This document shows, in pieces, positions 18,343-27,714 of a stretch of 64,000 nucleotides of DNA (position 1 is its first letter; the number at the start of each line of letters is the position of its first letter). The notes under the pieces were generated by a model. That model had not been told where the DNA came from and did not search any database. It saw only the letters and a program-made list of their open reading frames with translations. The position numbers were made by a program, and so were the translations under genes. Origin of the DNA: an uncultured Alphaproteobacteria bacterium (GTDB lineage: Bacteria; Pseudomonadota; Alphaproteobacteria; Caulobacterales; Caulobacteraceae); the NCBI GenBank assembly GCA_903822175.1, contig CAIJOB010000032.1, forward strand, positions 100,864 to 164,863, written 5' to 3'.

Positions 18343-19119
18343 TTAGGCGAGGAGCCGGGCTTGTAGCCGCTCGCGCAGGCTCCCGTCGACGCCCAAGACG
18401 TCGGTCAGATAGCCGTCGGTCGAACCGTGCGCCGCCGCGATCACCGAAAACGCCATCTCCAGGTAGTCGGTGTTGACCGAGACCGCGACCCGCAGCGCCT
18501 CGCGCGACGGCGTCAGCCCCACCTGCTTCTCGATCCACGGCCCGAGGAAATCCATCTTCCGCGCCAGCCGGCTCTCGTCGTTGGTCAGCAGGTAGTCGGC
18601 GACGATGTCCTCATGGCTGACGCCGGCGATATGGTGGGTCAGCGCGCAGATCAGGCCGGTGCGGTCCTTGCCCGCCGCGCAGTGCACCACCACCGGGCTC
18701 ACACCGTCGGCTAGCGCCTGGAAATAGCGGCGGAACAGATCGACGTGCCGCGGCTCGAACGGCGCGCGCCGGTAGTAGTTCAGGCTGTCGTCATAGAACC
18801 ACTGGGCCGTCACCTCCGGCAGATCCTTCATAACCACCGCCCAGTCGGCGTGGGGCGAAGCGATGTCGTTCTCGATCACTGCGCCCGCATATCCCGGCCA
18901 GCGCCGCGAGGGCTCGCGCGTCCGTTCGTCCGTACGCCGCAGGTCGACGATTGCCGCGATCCCCAGCGCCTTCATCTGCTCCAGGTCGCTGTCGCTGGCG
19001 TAGGCGTGATTGGCCGAGCGGTAGAGCAGGCCCCGCTTCAGCGGCCGCCCGTGGGCGGTGTCATAGCCCCCGAAATCGCGGAAGTTCTCGATGCCGTCGA
19101 AGTCGATGTGCCGGGTCAT
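18343..19119 (-). CDS. tyrosine-protein phosphatase, PTP/DSP fold
   Basis: Cysteine-dependent phosphatase with P-loop HCAAGKDRTG (Cys147, Arg153) and the early motif NFRDFGGYDT and LLYRSANHAY typical of the tyrosine phosphatase family that includes bacterial IphP/LipA-type enzymes. 258 residues, no signal peptide. Start ATG 19119 gives the canonical N-terminus; longer in-frame extension overlaps the dioxygenase gene and looks non-coding. Targets may be phosphoproteins or phosphoinositides. Part of a minus-strand run from kynA to the MFS gene. Confidence 0.9.
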   Translation of the reverse strand: MTRHIDFDGIENFRDFGGYDTAHGRPLKRGLLYRSANHAYASDSDLEQMKALGIAAIVDLRRTDERTREPSRRWPGYAGAVIENDIASPHADWAVVMKDLPEVTAQWFYDDSLNYYRRAPFEPRHVDLFRRYFQALADGVSPVVVHCAAGKDRTGLICALTHHIAGVSHEDIVADYLLTNDESRLARKMDFLGPWIEKQVGLTPSREALRVAVSVNTDYLEMAFSVIAAAHGSTDGYLTDVLGVDGSLRERLQARLLA

Positions 19120-19166
19120 GGCGCGAGGCTGTAGCGAGAGTCGAAGACCTGCGGAATGGCGGGTGG

Positions 19167-19946
19167 CTACATCGCCGTGCGCAGGGTCAGGAGCTCCGGG
19201 AACAGCTTCCGGTCGAGCGCCTTGATCAGGTACGACACCCCCTCCGAGCCGCCGGTGCCGCGCTTGAAGCCGATGATCCGCTCCACCGTCTTCATGTGGG
19301 TGAACCGCCACTGCTGCAGCCGGTATTCCAGGTCGACCAGCTTCTCACCGAGCTCATAGAGGTCCCAATATTCGCCGGTGTTGCGGTAGACCCTGAGCCA
19401 AGCTGCCTCGACGTCGGCGCTGGCCTCGTAGGGCTCGCCCCAGTCGCGGTCCAGCCGGTCGGCGGGCACGTCGAACCCACGCCGCGCCAGCAGCCGCAGC
19501 GCCTCGTCGTAGAGACTGGGCGCGGCCAGGATCGCCGCCAGCTCGTCACGCCGCGCTGTGCCCGCTTCGTGGACCTCCAGCATGCGGCGGTCCTTGGCGC
19601 CAAGGAGAAACTCCAGCTGCCGATACTGGAACGACTGGAACCCTGAACTCGCCCCCAGCGCCTCGCGGAAATTGGCGTAGTCGAAGGGGGTCATGGTCGC
19701 CAGGATTTCCCAGGCCTGGATCATGTGCGCCTGGATGCGCGCCACCCGCGAGAGCGTCTTGAATGCGCCCTGCAGGTCGTCGGCGGCGATGTCGGCCGCG
19801 GCGCTCCTGATCTCGTGCACAGACAGCTTCAGCCACAGCTCGGTGGCCTGGTGGATGACGATGAACAGCAGCTCGTCGTGCTCGCCCGTCTTGGTCGTCT
19901 GGGCGCTGAGCAGGGTGTCCAGTTGCAGATAGTCGCCGTAGTCCAT
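19167..19946 (-). CDS. kynA: tryptophan 2,3-dioxygenase
   Basis: Haem enzyme that opens tryptophan to N-formylkynurenine, the first step of the kynurenine pathway. MDYGDYLQLDTLLSAQ at the start, then HDELLFIVIHQATELWLK with the distal His32, the aromatic substrate-pocket region FDYANFREALGASSGFQSFQYR, and FTHMKTVERIIG with proximal His217. At 259 residues it is slightly shorter than family members that carry an extra N-terminal helix; the in-frame extension upstream is Arg-rich and unlike coding sequence. No formamidase or kynureninase is seen nearby. Confidence 0.94.
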   Translation of the reverse strand: MDYGDYLQLDTLLSAQTTKTGEHDELLFIVIHQATELWLKLSVHEIRSAAADIAADDLQGAFKTLSRVARIQAHMIQAWEILATMTPFDYANFREALGASSGFQSFQYRQLEFLLGAKDRRMLEVHEAGTARRDELAAILAAPSLYDEALRLLARRGFDVPADRLDRDWGEPYEASADVEAAWLRVYRNTGEYWDLYELGEKLVDLEYRLQQWRFTHMKTVERIIGFKRGTGGSEGVSYLIKALDRKLFPELLTLRTAM

Positions 19947-19995
19947 GGCTCTGGCCCTTAGGCCTTCGTCGCCCGGAAGGCCAGATGCGCGCCCG

Positions 19996-22257
19996 CTAGC
20001 CCGGCCCCGGTCCGGCGCCATAGTCGAAGTCGGCCGGGGGCTTCGGCTTCGAGGTCCCGCCACCGAACCGGTAGTCGAGGCGCAGCTGGACCTGGCGCGA
20101 CACCGGGCGGTCGCGCAGATGCTCCACCAGGATCGGCGTCTCCAGGTCGCGGCGATAGCGGTTGGTGCCGGCCAGGTCCTGGCCCGTGAGAGTGAGGCTC
20201 GTCCGCTCGTTGATGGTGTGCCGCCAGCCGGCGTTCAGCACGAAATAGGGCGCCTGGACGCCCTGGGCCTGCAGGCGCGCGCCGCCGGCCTGGGCGTTCA
20301 GCTGCAGCATGTCATCCTTGTCGGCCTGCCAATTCAGGTTGGCCCGGCTGCTGGCGCTGTAGAGCGAACGCTTGCCCAGGCCCGATTGCAGGGGCCCGGA
20401 ATCGATCTGGTTCCAGTAGGGGCTGAGGCTCAGATTGTAGCTGATCGCCGGCGTGACCTTGCCGTTGGTCGTCAGGTCCACACCCGCCGCCTGGCCCTAC
20501 CCCAGGTTGCCGAAGCTGTAGAGGAAGCTGCCGTTGCCGATATCGGTGATCACCTGGGCCGCGTCATCCTTGGTCCGCCGATAATAGAGGGTCGCCGAAT
20601 AGCTCTGCCCGCCCGCGTGCTGCTCGTAGCCCAGCTCGAACGAACGGGTCTCCTTCGGCTTCAGGTCCGCATTGCCCCTCTGGAAATCCTGCGGCCCGTC
20701 GACCACCAGCAGGGGGTTGAGCAGCATGCTCGGCGGCCGCTGGACGCGCACGCTGTAGCTGGCGGAAAGCTTCTGATCGTCGTCCAGCTTGTAGCCCAGG
20801 TGCAGGGTCGGGTAGGCGCGTTCGTAGTCCTGGCTGGGCCGCGCGCCCGAGGTGAGCTGGTTGAGGTCGAAGCGAACGTCCTCGAGCCTTAAGCCCCCCT
20901 GCACATCGAGGTCGCCGAAGGCGTGCTGGTAGGTGGCGTAGATCGCCTGGACGGTCTGCTTGAACAGGTAGTGGTTATCGAGGTTCGGCTGGTCGACCAG
21001 GCTGGTCTCGGTCGGTCCCTCAAAGATCGCGAAGGGATAGTCGTTGTCCTCGTGGCGGACCTCGTAACCGGCCTTCAGGCTGCCGCCCGCCAGCGGCCGG
21101 GCGTAGGCCACCCGCAGTTCGCTGTGATGGACGTTGCCATCGTTGCGGAACAGCTCCAGCGGCGCGGTCTTGCCCACCGGCAGGGTGTAGGTGGTGGTGT
21201 CCAGGAAATGGTCGCGGTCGATGGTGGCGTTGTAGACGGCGTCGATGCTCAGGGTCTCGTTCTCGGCGAACGTATGCTTCCAGCCGGCCGAGCCGCTGTT
21301 GCCTGTCTCCAGGAACCGGCGGTGGCCGTGGAAGTCGAAGATGGTCGTCGGCTGCCCGGTCGGCCCAAAGTCCGTGTAGGCGTCGTTAGGGTGCCCGTAG
21401 AACAGGAGCTGGGTGAAGCTGTATTCCCCGGTGAAGGTGTCCTTGTCGTTGGGTGTCAGCGAGGCGGTGATCCGCGCCGTGGGCCCGCGCTGCAGGTTGC
21501 GCCCCAGCCCCTGGTCGATCGTGTTCAGGAACTGGTTGGTGGTCGGGTCCAGCCCGCCACGCTCGTCGATCGCGTGGTCCTTGTTGCGCTGGTAGTTGCC
21601 GCTGAAGGCCGCCGTCAGCGACAGCATCTTGCTGTTGTAGCCGAGGTTCAAGCCCCCGCGCTTCAAGCCCCCGGTCGAGGCCGTGGCATAGGCCGAGCCG
21701 GTCCAGCCGCCACCCCGGCTCTTCTTGGTGATCAGGTTGATGACCCCGCCACTGCCCTCAGGCGTGAGCGCGGCCGAGGGATTGGTCATCACCTCCACCC
21801 GCTCGATCTGGTCGGCGGGCAGGTTCTGCAAAGCCGCGGCGCGGTCCGCGCCTTCGAAGGCCGGCGAGGGCTTGCCGTCCACCAGGATGGTGACGTTGCC
21901 GTCGCCACGCACCGACAGGTTCCCCTGCAGGTCCACCTCGACGGCGGGCACGTTGCGCAACGCATCCGCGATCGAACCGGTCTGAGCCTGCAGATCTTTG
22001 CTGAGCGTGTAGCTCTTGGTGTCGATGGTGCTCTTCTCGTCCGGGACCAGGCCGGTGACGGTGATGGTTTCGACGGTCTTCACCGCCGGCGCGACGGCCT
22101 TGGGCGGGGCCGCGGGTTTGGCAGGCGTGGTTGCGGCCAGCGCCTTGGCCGGATCGGCGGCGGCCGGCTGGGCCGGCGCCGCCTGCGTCTGCGCCATCGC
22201 CGCGCCGGGCAGGACGACGAGCATCGCGCCCGCGAGGCAGAAACGCCGATACGCCAT
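19996..22257 (-). pseudogene. TonB-dependent receptor interrupted by an in-frame TAG
   Basis: Outer-membrane receptor: signal peptide (ending AAMAQTQAAP), an Ala/Pro-rich segment, TonB-box-like VETITVTGLVPDE, plug motifs LRNVPAVEVDLQGNLSVRG, VTILVDGKPSP, IERVEVMTNPSA and GVINLITKK, then a barrel of the OMP_b-brl_3 kind. Codon 587 (20497-20499) is TAG in the context GNLG*GQAAGVDL, and the same frame continues for 166 more sense codons to the normal C-terminus (VQLRLDYRFGG). A Lys (AAG to TAG) is a plausible ancestral codon. It may be a pseudogene, a sequencing error or a read-through; the N-terminal 586 residues alone would lack the last barrel strands. Confidence 0.88.
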
Positions 22258-22375
22258 CGATCTCCCCAGAATCCCGCGGCTTGAGAGCCAACCCAGCCAT
22301 GACGGGACTAGCCTGAGGTCTACGGCCCTTAAGCTGCTGTCAAATTAACGGTTTTTAACGCCGCGAAGGTCCGAC

Positions 22376-23830
22376 CTAGCGGAACGGCGGCTCGTCGAAG
22401 CTGCGCAGCTTGCGCGAGTGCAGGCGGGGGCCTTCCTGGCGCAGCAGGTCGATGGTCTGGATGCCGATCTTCAGGTGCTGGCCGATGGCGCGGTCGTAGA
22501 AGGCGTTGGCCTGGCCGGGCAGCTTGATCTCGCCGTGCAACGGCTTGTCCGACACGCAGAGCAGCGTCCCGTAGGGCACCCGGAAGCGGTAGCCCTGGGT
22601 GGCGATGGTCGCCGACTCCATGTCGATGGCCACAGCTCGGCTCTGGTTGAAGCGCAGCGCGCTCGACGAATAGCGGAGCTCCCAATTGCGGTCGTCGGTG
22701 GTGACCACCGTGCCGGTCCGCAGGCGGCGCTTCAGCACCTCGCCGGTCTCGCCGGTGACGATCTCGGCGGCGCGGTTCAGCGCTACCTGCACCTCGGCGA
22801 TCGGCGGGATCGGGATCTCGGTCGGCAGGATGTCGTCCAGCACGTGGTCGTCGCGCAGATAGGCATGCGCCAGCACGTAGTCGCCGATGGTCTGGCTGCC
22901 GCGCAGGCCCCCGCAGTGGCCGATCATCAGCCAGGCCTGGGGCCGCAACACCGCCAGGTGGTCGCAGATGGTCTTGGCGTTGGAGGGGCCGACGCCGATG
23001 TTGACCAGCGTGATACCCGCGCCGTCCTTGGCGATCAGGTGATAGGCCGGCATCTGATGCTTGCGCCAGGGCGCGGCCTGCACCACGGCTTCCGGATCCT
23101 TGGTCGTCGCGTCGACCAGCACATTGCCGGCCGCCGACAGCGCCGTGTACGGACTCTCCGGATCCGCAATCTGCTCGCAGCCCCAGCGGACGAACTCGTC
23201 GACGTAGCGGATGTAGTTGGTGAACAGGATGTACTGCTGCACATCGGTCGCCGGCGTGCCGGTGTAGTGCGCCAGCCTGGCCAGCGAGAAGTCGGTCCGC
23301 AGGCCGTCGAACAGCGCCATGGGCCTGGGCTCGTCGACGTCATAGCTCCATTCGCCGTCGACGATCTCGTCGCCGATGAAGGCCAGCTCCGTGGTCGGGA
23401 AGTGCCGCGCGATCTCGGCTGAGCCGATGTCGGCCAGGGCCGTGTCGGCCTGTCCGTCCAGCACATAGGGGAACGGCATCTCCTGGGTGGAGCGGCCGAC
23501 CTCGATCTCCACCTTGAAGTCCTGCATCAGCAGGGTGAGCTGCTCGATCAGATAGCCGCGGAACAGGGCCGGCTTGGTGATGGTGATCGCGTAGTGGCCA
23601 GGCGCGCCGATGCGCGCGTAGGCTCGGCTGATCCGCGGGAAGGGCTCGCCGGAGGGCCAGTAGAGCCGAAGCTCCGGATAGACGAACGCTCCGGCCGCGC
23701 GCACCGCCGGATCCGGCGGCGGTCCTCCGGCCAGGAAGCTCTTCAGCGCGCCCCTCAGGGCCTCAACCGTCTTGCGGTATTCGTCTTCCAGCCGGTCAAC
23801 GATGCCGGCCGCGTCTGTCTTCGATGTCAT
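22376..23830 (-). CDS. amn: AMP nucleosidase
   Basis: Hydrolyses AMP to adenine and ribose 5-phosphate, adjusting the adenylate pool; cytosolic. An N-terminal Amn-specific domain (YPELRLYWPSGEPFPRISRA, QQYILFTNYIRYVDEFVRWG) precedes a phosphorylase-fold catalytic domain with TLVNIGVGPSNAKTICDHLA, MIGHCGGLRGSQ and AIDMESATIATQGYRFRVPYG, matching E. coli Amn throughout. 484 residues is the usual length. Upstream of the interrupted TonB receptor on the same strand and divergent from the symporter gene. Confidence 0.95.
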   Translation of the reverse strand: MTSKTDAAGIVDRLEDEYRKTVEALRGALKSFLAGGPPPDPAVRAAGAFVYPELRLYWPSGEPFPRISRAYARIGAPGHYAITITKPALFRGYLIEQLTLLMQDFKVEIEVGRSTQEMPFPYVLDGQADTALADIGSAEIARHFPTTELAFIGDEIVDGEWSYDVDEPRPMALFDGLRTDFSLARLAHYTGTPATDVQQYILFTNYIRYVDEFVRWGCEQIADPESPYTALSAAGNVLVDATTKDPEAVVQAAPWRKHQMPAYHLIAKDGAGITLVNIGVGPSNAKTICDHLAVLRPQAWLMIGHCGGLRGSQTIGDYVLAHAYLRDDHVLDDILPTEIPIPPIAEVQVALNRAAEIVTGETGEVLKRRLRTGTVVTTDDRNWELRYSSSALRFNQSRAVAIDMESATIATQGYRFRVPYGTLLCVSDKPLHGEIKLPGQANAFYDRAIGQHLKIGIQTIDLLRQEGPRLHSRKLRSFDEPPFR

Positions 23831-24038
23831 CGCCCTATTATAGGCGCCGCAGGCCCAGCTTGGCGAGCCGCCCGGGTTTCCGGCCTTTGAACCTCCGCAG
23901 CCGCTGGCGCCACTAAAGGGGGCGGTCGCTCGCCTCCAGGGCAGCGTGGCGGCGCCGCGAGCATCTCAATCCGGCCGGGATGGACGCGCGCACGCTTCCC
24001 AGCGACAAAGGCCGGCGCGTAGCGAGCCTGGGGCCTCA

Positions 24039-25301
24039 ATGAACCGTCTTTTCTCGATCCTCATCGTCTCGGCCATGCTGTTGGGCGTGGCTGTCGGCTG
24101 GGGGGTCCACGAATACGCCAGCCCCGCCAGCGCCAAGGCGGTGGCCACCAACCTGTCCATCGTCACCGACGTCTTCCTGCGCCTGATCAAGATGATCATC
24201 GCGCCCCTGGTCTTCTCCACCCTGGTCGCCGGCATCGCCAAGATGGAGAACGCCGCGACCATCGGGCGGGTGGGCGCCAAGACGCTGGGCTGGTTCATCT
24301 CCGCCTCTCTGGTCTCGCTGACCATCGGCCTGATCATGGTCCACCTGATCCAGCCGGGCGCGGGCATGCACCTGGTCGCCGATCCGGTGGCGCCGGGCGC
24401 GGCGGTCGACATGACCAAGTTCAACCTCAAGGATTTCGTCAGCCACATCTTCCCCAAGTCCATCGTCGAGGCGATGGCCAACAACGAGATCCTGCAGATC
24501 GTCATCTTCTCGGTGTTCTTCGGCACCGCCGTGGCCGCCATTGAGGACCGCGCGCCGGCCGTGGTCGCGCTCGTCGAGCAGGTCTCGGCGATCATGCTGA
24601 AGGTCACCGGCTACGTGATGAAGACCGCGCCCCTGGCGATCTTCGCCGCGCTCGCCGCCACGGTCTCCACCCAGGGCATCGGGGTCCTGGTCACCTACGC
24701 CAAGTTCGTCGGCGGCTTCTACGTTTCCATGCTGCTGCTCTGGGCGCTGCTGATCGCTGTTTTGGTGGCGATCGTCGGCCCGCGCGCATTGAAGCTGGTC
24801 GCTGCGATCCGCGAGCCAGCCCTGCTGGCCTTCTCCACCGCCTCGTCGGAGGCCGCCTATCCCGGAACACTGGAGGCGCTGCAGACCTGGGGCGTCTCGC
24901 GCCGGGTGGCGAGTTTCGTGCTGCCGCTGGGCTACTCGTTCAACCTCGACGGCACGATGATGTACTGCACCTTCGCGACTCTGTTCGTCGCCCAGGCCTA
25001 CGGCGTCCACCTGACGCTCAGCCAGCAGATCACCATGCTGCTGCTCTTGATGGTCACCTCCAAGGGCGTGGCCGGCGTGCCGCGCGCCTCGCTGGTGGTG
25101 ATCTCGGCCACCCTCACCTACTTCCACCTGCCGGAAGCGGGCCTGCTCTTGATCCTGGCCGTCGATAACCTGCTCGACATGGGCCGCTCGGCCACCAACG
25201 TCGTGGGCAACTCCGTCGCCGCCGCCGTGGTCGCCAAGTGGGAGGGCCAGATCGAGGCGCCCAAGACCGAAGCCGCCGTGATCGCCGACAACGCGGCCTA
25301 G
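24039..25301 (+). CDS. dicarboxylate/amino acid:cation symporter (DAACS family)
   Basis: Inner-membrane secondary transporter of the GltP/DctA family moving acidic amino acids or C4-dicarboxylates with protons or sodium. The start is ATG 24039 (MNRLFSILIVSAMLLG). Characteristic segments include FLRLIKMIIAPLVFSTLVAGI, the serine-rich re-entrant loop FSTASSEAAYPGTLEAL, GYSFNLDGTMMYC (NMDGT-like substrate motif), the second re-entrant loop SKGVAGVPRASLVV, and VDNLLDMGRSATNVVGNS with the substrate-binding Asp and Asn. 420 residues, standard. Its stop codon shares the CTAG at 25298-25301 with the convergent gene. Confidence 0.94.
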   Translation: MNRLFSILIVSAMLLGVAVGWGVHEYASPASAKAVATNLSIVTDVFLRLIKMIIAPLVFSTLVAGIAKMENAATIGRVGAKTLGWFISASLVSLTIGLIMVHLIQPGAGMHLVADPVAPGAAVDMTKFNLKDFVSHIFPKSIVEAMANNEILQIVIFSVFFGTAVAAIEDRAPAVVALVEQVSAIMLKVTGYVMKTAPLAIFAALAATVSTQGIGVLVTYAKFVGGFYVSMLLLWALLIAVLVAIVGPRALKLVAAIREPALLAFSTASSEAAYPGTLEALQTWGVSRRVASFVLPLGYSFNLDGTMMYCTFATLFVAQAYGVHLTLSQQITMLLLLMVTSKGVAGVPRASLVVISATLTYFHLPEAGLLLILAVDNLLDMGRSATNVVGNSVAAAVVAKWEGQIEAPKTEAAVIADNAA

Positions 25302-26098
25302 CGGCCGGCTCCGCTAGGCGGCGGTCCCGGCGGCGTCCCGAGTTGCAGCGGCGCGACGGCGTCGCCCTTCGAACCCGCGGCCACGGTGCGGTAGAGGGGC
25401 ACGCCCGCGGGGCCATAGGTGATCGCCTCGGTCACCGGCACGACCGCCACCATCACGCCCAGTCCCCAGAGCCAGGCCGGATGCACCCGCCCGCCGCGCC
25501 GGGCGTCCAGCGCCATGGCGACCAGCAGGAACACCACGCACGCCGCGAGGTCGGCCTCCCACGCCCAGGGCATCAGCAGCGGCAGCGGCAGCAGGCGGCC
25601 AAACGCCGGGCCCAGCATCAGGGCCATGGCGGAGAAGTGCAGCCGCCGATGCCACTCGGTCTGGCGCCGCAAGGCCACCGCCGCGAAGGTCAGGCCCGCG
25701 AAGGCGAACAGGGTCACCGGATCGAAGACCAGGAACTGCAGCGGCTTGAAGAAGAACGGCACACGCGCCAGACGCACATCCGCCGCCGTCACCGCGCAGC
25801 CCAGAACCAACATCAGCACGACCCAACCCGTGGCGATCCATCCCAGCCGGCGGTGCAGTGTCATGTTCCCGTTCGCCACCAGCACGTTCTGGGTCACATA
25901 GATCGCGACCCATCCCATGAAGACGACGGCGTGGGCATGGATGATCGGCGGCGCCCCAAAGCTCGAGCGCCCCATGATCAGATTGAGCGAAAATCCCGCC
26001 GCCACGATCAGGGCCATGACGATGGCCCCGTTCCTGAAGAAGCGCGCCTCAGCGCCGCCCGGCGCGGACAGCGGCGGCCCGTTGGCGATTGCGACCAT
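25298..26098 (-). CDS. integral membrane protein, 7-TM-like, unknown function
   Basis: Hydrophobic protein of 266 residues with about seven membrane segments. Histidines sit at membrane edges: PPIIHAHAVVFMGW, NMTLHRRLGWIATGW and EWHRRLHFSAMALM. This resembles a group of uncharacterised proteins annotated only as membrane or DUF2306-like; paired His in such helices could bind haem, but that is speculation. The C-terminal tail is Pro/Gly-rich. Stop codon overlaps that of the convergent symporter. Upstream on the same strand lies the MarR-type regulator gene end only 61 bases away. Confidence 0.8.
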   Translation of the reverse strand: MVAIANGPPLSAPGGAEARFFRNGAIVMALIVAAGFSLNLIMGRSSFGAPPIIHAHAVVFMGWVAIYVTQNVLVANGNMTLHRRLGWIATGWVVLMLVLGCAVTAADVRLARVPFFFKPLQFLVFDPVTLFAFAGLTFAAVALRRQTEWHRRLHFSAMALMLGPAFGRLLPLPLLMPWAWEADLAACVVFLLVAMALDARRGGRVHPAWLWGLGVMVAVVPVTEAITYGPAGVPLYRTVAAGSKGDAVAPLQLGTPPGPPPSGAGR

Positions 26099-26159
26099 GT
26101 CCCATTTCCCCCGAAAGAACGACGTCGGCCGGGATGCTAATGCAGAGCTTGCGGCGGAG

Positions 26160-26597
26160 CTAGGCGCTCCGGAAGGCGTCGCGCAGCGCCGTGACCCGCG
26201 CGTTGAGGTCGGCGACCTGCGCGACCGTCATGTCCGTTTTGCTGTAGAGCGCGTCGGCGAGGGTTCTGGTCTGCGCGCGGACAGCGCGGCCCTGGTCCGT
26301 CAGCTTGACCCGCACCTGCCGCTCATCGGCGGGGTTCCGCTGGCGCACGACGTGGCCCGCCAGCTCCAGGCGCTTCATCAAGGGCGTGATGGTGCTCGGC
26401 TCAAGGTCCAGACGCCCTGCGATGCCGCCGATGGTCTGATCGTCCTCCTCCCACAGCACGCACATCACCAGGTACTGCGGATAGGTCAGGCCGAGCTGGT
26501 CCAGCCAGGGCTTGTAGACGCGGCTGACGGCCATGAAGGCGCTGTACAGCCCGTAGCCGAGCTGGCGGTCCAGCGGCAGGGGAAACTCGAAATCCAC
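26160..26597 (-). CDS. OhrR-like MarR-family regulator lacking the redox cysteine
   Basis: Winged-helix regulator of 145 residues most like OhrR: LDRQLGYGLYSAFMAVSRVY, LGLTYPQYLVMCVLWEEDD, IAGRLDLEPSTITPLMKRLE (recognition helix) and NPADERQVRVKLTDQGRA (wing). OhrR proteins sense organic peroxides through a Cys in the first helix (QLCFALYSA); here that position is Gly14, and the only nearby Cys is Cys46 in another helix. It may therefore sense something else. The GTG start (26597) follows AGGAG by five bases. Palindromic sites lie between it and the divergent hydrolase gene, suggesting control of both. Confidence 0.9.
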   Translation of the reverse strand: MDFEFPLPLDRQLGYGLYSAFMAVSRVYKPWLDQLGLTYPQYLVMCVLWEEDDQTIGGIAGRLDLEPSTITPLMKRLELAGHVVRQRNPADERQVRVKLTDQGRAVRAQTRTLADALYSKTDMTVAQVADLNARVTALRDAFRSA

Positions 26598-26640
26598 GAC
26601 GGCTCCTAGAGGTTTTTTTGGGTTCGTAACGACAAAAAAC

Positions 26641-26654
26641 ATTATCGCGATAAA
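26641..26654. promoter_or_regulatory. operator-like palindrome, site 1
   Basis: TTATCGCGATAA (26642-26653) is a perfect 12-base palindrome within ATTATCGCGATAAA, located 45 bases upstream of the regulator's GTG. On the minus strand it contains GATAAT, a possible -10 element, so a bound regulator would block its own promoter. Same core as site 2. Confidence 0.7.
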
Positions 26655-26694
26655 AAACTTCTGGACAAGCCATTTCACCTGGGTCTAACTTTTG

Positions 26695-26717
26695 ATTATC
26701 GCGATAATGATTATCGC
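26695..26717. promoter_or_regulatory. operator-like palindrome, site 2 plus extra half-site
   Basis: ATTATCGCGATAAT (26695-26708) is a perfect 14-base palindrome, followed after one base by a third ATTATCGC half-site (26710-26717). It lies about 25-45 bases upstream of the hydrolase start codon and includes GATAAT, a -10-like hexamer. MarR dimers bind such palindromes; assignment to the adjacent OhrR-like protein is inferred from position. Confidence 0.72.
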
Positions 26718-26740
26718 AGACAGACACAGGGAGAACCAAC

Positions 26741-27499
26741 ATGACTAAGAAGATCATTGCCTCCGCCGCCGCTGCTGCCGCCCTCCTGGCCGGCTCGGCT
26801 CACGCCGCGCCCGCTATCAAGAACATCGTCCTGGTGCACGGCGGCTTCGTCGACGGCGCCGGCTGGCGCGGCGTCTACGACATCCTGAAGAAGGACGGCT
26901 TCAACGTCGCCATCGTGCAGAACCCGACCCTGTCGCTGGCCGGAGACGCGGCGGCGACCCGCCAGGTGATCGACGCCCAGGGCGGCCCGGTCATCCTGGT
27001 CGGCCACTCCTACGGCGGCGCGGTGATCACCGAAGCCGGTACGGACAAGAACGTGGCGGGCCTCGTCTACATCACCGCCTTCGCGCCGGATAAGGGCGAG
27101 TCGGTCAACACCCTGATCGCCCACCCCGTGCCGGGCTATGCGCCGCCGCCGATCCTGCCGCCGGTCAACGGCCTGCTCGCTCTGGACCGCGCCAAGATGC
27201 CCGCCGCCTTCGCCGGCGACGTGGACCCGAAGACCGCGGCCTTCATGGCCGACTCCCAGGTTCCGTGGGGCGTGGACGCGCTCTCCGGCGCCGTCACCGA
27301 CCCGGCCTGGAAGGCCCGGCCCAGCTGGTACCTGCGGGTCACCGACGACAAGATGATCCCCCTGCCGGCCCAGAAGGCCATGTCCGAACGCGCCGGCGCG
27401 ACGGTCACCGAGGTCCCCGGCAGCCACGCGATCTATGTCTCGAACCCCAAGGCCGTCGCCGCCCTGATCGAAAAAGCCGCCCAAGGCGCGGCGAAGTAG
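26741..27499 (+). CDS. exported alpha/beta hydrolase
   Basis: Esterase-like hydrolase of 252 residues with a signal peptide ending in AGSAHAAP. IVLVHGGFVDGAGW carries the oxyanion-hole His-Gly-Gly; the nucleophile elbow is GHSYGG; a likely Asp is in RVTDDKMIPLPAQ and the catalytic His in PGSHAIYVSNP. The closest known group is the small alpha/beta hydrolases that include salicylate esterase/EstC-like proteins. Start ATG follows GGGAGA. The divergent OhrR-like regulator and its operators suggest inducible expression in response to an unknown compound. Confidence 0.9.
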   Translation: MTKKIIASAAAAAALLAGSAHAAPAIKNIVLVHGGFVDGAGWRGVYDILKKDGFNVAIVQNPTLSLAGDAAATRQVIDAQGGPVILVGHSYGGAVITEAGTDKNVAGLVYITAFAPDKGESVNTLIAHPVPGYAPPPILPPVNGLLALDRAKMPAAFAGDVDPKTAAFMADSQVPWGVDALSGAVTDPAWKARPSWYLRVTDDKMIPLPAQKAMSERAGATVTEVPGSHAIYVSNPKAVAALIEKAAQGAAK

Positions 27500-27540
27500 C
27501 CAAACACGGACGACCACCTGATCGAATGAACTGGGGTTCC

Positions 27541-27568
27541 GGGGTCACCCTCGGGACCCCTTCTTCTT
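27541..27568 (+). terminator. probable rho-independent terminator
   Basis: GGGGTC pairs with GACCCC across an eight-base loop and is followed by TTCTTCTT. It lies 42 bases after the hydrolase stop on the plus strand. The remaining 27569-27714 gap before the GGDEF-EAL gene shows no feature I can support. Confidence 0.5.
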
Positions 27569-27714
27569 GCGCCACCCACCGCCGGCCAAAAGGAAGGACG
27601 CAACCGCTACGAGTGCGACTTATCGACCGTTAATCGTATCGTTTGACGGGGCGTTCACTTCACTGGGGCTAACTCTCGCGACCTTGTTTTCGCGCCCTGA
27701 GGCTTCCTCCAACC

